From positions 1-34,816 of the forward strand of contig NZ_JAAXLA010000074.1 in assembly GCF_012911935.1 (NCBI RefSeq): a stretch of 34,816 bases of DNA, read 5' to 3'. Below are positions 32,518-34,816 of the stretch, in pieces. The notes under the pieces are model-generated. The model was not told the origin of the DNA, ran no database searches, and saw nothing but the letters and a program-made list of their open reading frames with translations. The DNA comes from Pseudonocardia acidicola (GTDB taxonomy: Bacteria; Actinomycetota; Actinomycetes; Mycobacteriales; Pseudonocardiaceae). How positions within the stretch are numbered: the first letter of the stretch is position 1; the number at the start of each line of letters is the position of its first letter. Made by a program: the position numbers and the translations under genes.

Positions 32518-32556
32518 CTCGCTCGCCGGTTGCGGAACGAGGGTAAGGAACGCGGC

Positions 32557-32772
32557 GTGAAGGTCCACATCAAGGTCGGCGTGGACGGCGGCCAGCAAGG
32601 ATGCACAGGTCACGGCCGGTGCGCCGTGATGGCCGGCGAGTTCTACGACGTCGACGACAACGGCTACAACATCCACCGCGGCGAGACCATGGATGTCCCG
32701 CCCGGTCTGGAGGCGACGGCTCGGTACGGGGCCATGGTGTGCCCGGAACGGGCGATCGTCATCGAGGAATAG
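32557..32772 (+). CDS. Ferredoxin, single 3Fe-4S (or 4Fe-4S) cluster, His variant
   Basis: A 71-residue P450-type ferredoxin with Cys16, Cys22 and Cys62-Pro as cluster ligands and His19 in the variable position (CTGHGRC). It differs from the Tyr-variant ferredoxin at 29470. The start GTG 32557 has TAAGGAA upstream (32544-32550); an earlier frame extension has no ribosome-binding site. It lies directly downstream of the P450 and is its likely electron donor. A 12-bp hairpin follows 12 bp after the stop. Confidence 0.92.
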   Translation: MKVHIKVGVDGGQQGCTGHGRCAVMAGEFYDVDDNGYNIHRGETMDVPPGLEATARYGAMVCPERAIVIEE

Positions 32773-32784
32773 GGCTGGCCGGGC

Positions 32785-32813
32785 GAGCTGGCCGGGTGGC
32801 CCCCGGCCGGCTC
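32785..32813. terminator. Hairpin terminator after the P450-ferredoxin operon
   Basis: GAGCTGGCCGGG (32785-32796) pairs with CCCGGCCGGCTC (32802-32813): 12 bp with one G-U pair and a 5-nt loop. It follows the ferredoxin stop by 12 bp. The next gene, SDR2, therefore probably has its own promoter. Confidence 0.7.
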
Positions 32814-33146
32814 CCTCACCCCTTACGGTCTGCCGCGTTGGCGTCGCGAAGCCCCGGCAGCCGATAGACCCACCTTCTACCGCCGCTGGTGGCAGCCGCT
32901 GCCGTCGTCGGTCCGGAGCGTCGGGTCTCACCTCGTCCGGCTCAAGGGCACCGGGGCCCGGGACTCCGATGACCATGGGGCCAACGTCTATCTCGGCGAG
33001 CCCATCTAGGTTCCGGCCGGCCGCGAGACCGCAGCCGAGACAGGGGCCACGCACGTCCCGAACAGCCACCGCCGTCCACGCCTGACGGCGTCAACGGGCC
33101 CGCACACACCACACGGTGTCGGCCCCAGCCACCGAATAGGAGACTC
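32814..33146. other. Intergenic region before the second SDR
   Basis: About 330 bp. The plus-strand frame continuing from the ferredoxin stays open to TAG 33007 (reading FYRRWWQPLPSSVRSVGSHL, then GANVYLGEPI) but has no usable start and no family I know. It could be the tail of a deleted gene. No copy of the AACAA-N4-TTGTT site is present. AGGAGACTC just before 33147 is the SDR2 ribosome-binding site. Confidence 0.4.
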
Positions 33147-33989
33147 ATGGGACAGCTCGACGGCAAGGTCGCCCTCATCACCGGCGCGGCGCGGGGCCAG
33201 GGGCGGTCGCACGCCATCCGCCTCGCCGAGGAGGGCGCGGACATCATCGCGATCGACATCTGCGACCAGGTCGAATCCGTGTCCTACGCGATGTCCACGC
33301 TGGACGACCTCAAGGAGACGCAGCGCCTGGTCGAGGCGCTCGACCGGCGCATCGTGACCCAGCAGGCGGACATCCGGGACCTGACCCAGTTGCGTAACGC
33401 CGTGTCCGCCGGGGTCGGCGAACTCGGGGGTCTCGATATCGTCTGTGCCAACGCCGCGATCTGGTGTGTGCACCCAGAGCCCCAGCCCTCGGACCCCGCC
33501 GTGCGCGCGGCGATCTGGAAGGACACGATCGACACGAACCTGACGGGCACGTGGCACACGCTGGAGGCGACCGTTCCGATCCTGGTCGAGCAGGGCCGCG
33601 GCGGGGCCGTCGTCATCACGAGCTCGACCGCCGGCCTGAAGGGCTCGACGTACAACGACCTGTCGCTCACCGCGTACGTCGCGGCCAAGCACGGACTCAC
33701 CGGCCTCATGCGCGGCTACGCCAAGGACTACGCCCCGCACTCGATCCGTTTCAACACCGTCCACCCGACCGGCGTGCACACCCCGATGCCGGAGAACGAG
33801 ATCATGGCGGGCCGGATCGAGCGGGACCCCGACCTGCTCAAGGTCATGGCCAACGCGCTGCCGGTCGACGCTGTTGACCCGGTCGACATCAGCAACGCGG
33901 TGCTCTACCTCGTTGCCGATTCCGGCCGTTACGTAACCGGCGTCGCGCTGTCGGTTGACGCCGGGTTCAACGTGGTCGCCGGCGGCTGA
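33147..33989 (+). CDS. Mycofactocin-coupled SDR dehydrogenase (second copy)
   Basis: A 280-residue paralogue of the SDR at 28581, with TGAARGQG (12-19), the subfamily insertion DICDQVESVSYAMSTLDDLK, catalytic Ser160, Tyr177 and Lys181 (YVAAK), and the C-terminal YVTGVALSVDAG. The early residues MGQLDGKVALITGAARGQGR are nearly the same as in the first copy, but the substrate loop after HPTGVHTPMPEN differs. It may therefore oxidise another alcohol of the pathway. ATG 33147 is preceded by AGGAG, and a 12-bp hairpin follows the stop. Confidence 0.92.
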   Translation: MGQLDGKVALITGAARGQGRSHAIRLAEEGADIIAIDICDQVESVSYAMSTLDDLKETQRLVEALDRRIVTQQADIRDLTQLRNAVSAGVGELGGLDIVCANAAIWCVHPEPQPSDPAVRAAIWKDTIDTNLTGTWHTLEATVPILVEQGRGGAVVITSSTAGLKGSTYNDLSLTAYVAAKHGLTGLMRGYAKDYAPHSIRFNTVHPTGVHTPMPENEIMAGRIERDPDLLKVMANALPVDAVDPVDISNAVLYLVADSGRYVTGVALSVDAGFNVVAGG

Positions 33990-33997
33990 GGGCTGCA

Positions 33998-34033
33998 GGA
34001 GATCGGGGGTGGGCAGCACCGCCCCCGATCTCC
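33998..34033. terminator. Hairpin terminator after the second SDR
   Basis: GGAGATCGGGGG (33998-34009) and CCCCCGATCTCC (34022-34033) form a perfect 12-bp stem with a 12-nt loop. It starts 9 bp after the SDR2 stop and lies 33 bp before the MoxR-like gene, marking the right edge of the catabolic block. Confidence 0.75.
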
Positions 34034-34066
34034 GTTGCCTGCGTAGGACGAGGGATAGAGGGGTAG

Positions 34067-34816
34067 ATGGCGGGCTCGACGAGCAACGGGATGACAGCGG
34101 CGGCGACCCGCCGCGACGAGATCGCGAGGGGCGTGGTGGGCCGGCGCCGGGAGCTGGACCTGGTGCTGGCGGCGGTGTCCGCGGGCCGCGACATCCTGCT
34201 GGAGGGCCCGCCGGGGACGTCGAAGTCGACGATCCTGCGCGCGATCACCGCGAACTGGGGTGTGCCGTTCGTGCTGGTGGAGGGCAACGCGGAGCTGACC
34301 CCGGCGCGGCTGGTGGGCCATCACAACCCGGCCCGGGTACTGCGCGAGGACTACTCGGCGGAGAACTTCGTGCCCGGCCCGTTGGTCGAGGCCATGCGCT
34401 CGGGCGGGTTCCTCTACATCGAGGAGCTCAACCGGGCCCCGGAGGACACGCTCAACACGCTGCTGGCGGCGATGGCCGAGCGCGAGGTGTCGGTGCCCCG
34501 GGTCGGGCTGATCACCGCGCTGCCCACGTTCCGGGTGCTGGCCTCGATGAACCCGTTCGACAACGTGGGCACCGCCCGGATCTCCGACTCGGTCTACGAC
34601 CGGTGGTGCCGGCTGGCGGTCGGCTACCAGGACGCGGCCGAGGAGCGCGCCATCGTGGCCGTGCGCACCGGCGAGCGCGAGGACGAGGGGTTGATCGCCG
34701 ACGGGGTGGCGATCACCCGGGCCACCCGCACGCACCCGGAACTGCGGCGTGGCTCCTCGGTGCGCGGGGCGATCGACCTGGTCGCGATCGCGGTCGAGCT
34801 GGCCAGGCTGGGCTCG
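34067..34816 (+). CDS. MoxR-like AAA+ ATPase, 5' part
   Basis: ATG 34067 opens a frame that runs through the window end (250 codons seen). It encodes an AAA+ ATPase of the MoxR/AAA_5 group: Walker A GPPGTSKST (with Ser-Lys-Ser instead of Gly-Lys-Thr), Walker B FLYIEELNRAPED, and the sensor region FRVLASMNPFDNVGT. Such ATPases act as chaperones that load metal cofactors or remodel partners, usually together with a von Willebrand A protein encoded next to them, which would lie beyond the window. It is separated from the catabolic genes by a terminator, so a link to them is not shown. Confidence 0.88.
   Translation, partial: MAGSTSNGMTAAATRRDEIARGVVGRRRELDLVLAAVSAGRDILLEGPPGTSKSTILRAITANWGVPFVLVEGNAELTPARLVGHHNPARVLREDYSAENFVPGPLVEAMRSGGFLYIEELNRAPEDTLNTLLAAMAEREVSVPRVGLITALPTFRVLASMNPFDNVGTARISDSVYDRWCRLAVGYQDAAEERAIVAVRTGEREDEGLIADGVAITRATRTHPELRRGSSVRGAIDLVAIAVELARLGS

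Noticed and set aside
31222..33069. A 615-codon minus-strand frame opposite the P450 and ferredoxin
   Set aside because: It is Asp/Val/Leu-rich without a family pattern, and the opposite strand carries two fully motif-supported genes.
1..34816. CRISPR arrays, tRNA or rRNA genes
   Set aside because: No regularly spaced repeats and no tRNA- or rRNA-like segments were seen. The only tandem repeat is the two-copy unit at 4377.

Overview
The window is high-GC DNA with many GTG starts, dense ATGA/GTGA stop-start overlaps, mycofactocin-type SDR dehydrogenases, a PucR/CdaR regulator and single-cluster P450 ferredoxins. This points to an actinomycete (Actinomycetota, perhaps Pseudonocardiales; the genus is inference). 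It reads as an accessory catabolic island next to a scrapyard of insertion sequences.

Left part (1-6154): the tail of an unknown gene and a strong bidirectional terminator. Then come a truncated tyrosine recombinase, an IS21-family element whose istA and istB each carry a one-base frameshift, the C-terminal half of an IS110-family transposase, and a decayed, 3'-truncated IS256-family transposase. The stretch 5660-6154 holds no gene I recognise.

Catabolic part (6155-33989): several CoA-based operons. (a) 11151->6155 (minus): a 6-oxocamphor-hydrolase-like ring-opening crotonase, a MaoC hydratase, a thiolase-fold protein without the nucleophilic Cys, a DUF35 Zn/OB protein, a canonical Cys thiolase and a second crotonase. 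A divergent CaiB/BaiF CoA transferase faces it. (b) 15885->12442 (minus): an amidohydrolase-2 protein, a DUF59/PaaD-like protein, an acyl-CoA synthetase and a broken VOC gene, preceded by a TetR gene. (c) A PucR regulator divergent from another acyl-CoA synthetase, then a second TetR. (d) 20260-20905 (plus): the collapsed remains of a branched-chain-type ABC uptake operon. (e) 25549->20924 (minus): CaiB, acyl-CoA synthetase, FAD ferredoxin reductase and a SnoaL-like protein, divergent from an acyl-CoA dehydrogenase followed by a Gfo/Idh/MocA pseudogene. (f) 30799->27888 (minus): Rieske oxygenase alpha subunit, ferredoxin, mycofactocin-type SDR and an NTF2-like protein, divergent from cytochrome P450 plus ferredoxin. 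A second mycofactocin-type SDR follows, and a MoxR-like AAA+ ATPase runs off the right end.

The strongest unifying signal is a 14-bp palindrome, AACAA-N4-TTGTT. It occurs seven times (five perfect, two with one mismatch), each time in the intergenic region before one of these operons. I read it as the operator of one or both TetR repressors encoded here, so the scattered operons look like one regulon. The inferred pathway: P450 and/or Rieske oxygenase hydroxylate a cyclic, probably terpenoid or alicyclic, substrate; SDRs oxidise the alcohol to a beta-diketone; the oxocamphor-hydrolase homologue opens the ring by retro-Claisen cleavage; CoA ligases or transferases activate the acid; dehydrogenase, hydratases, aldolase-like pair and thiolase shorten it. 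The substrate is not known from sequence.
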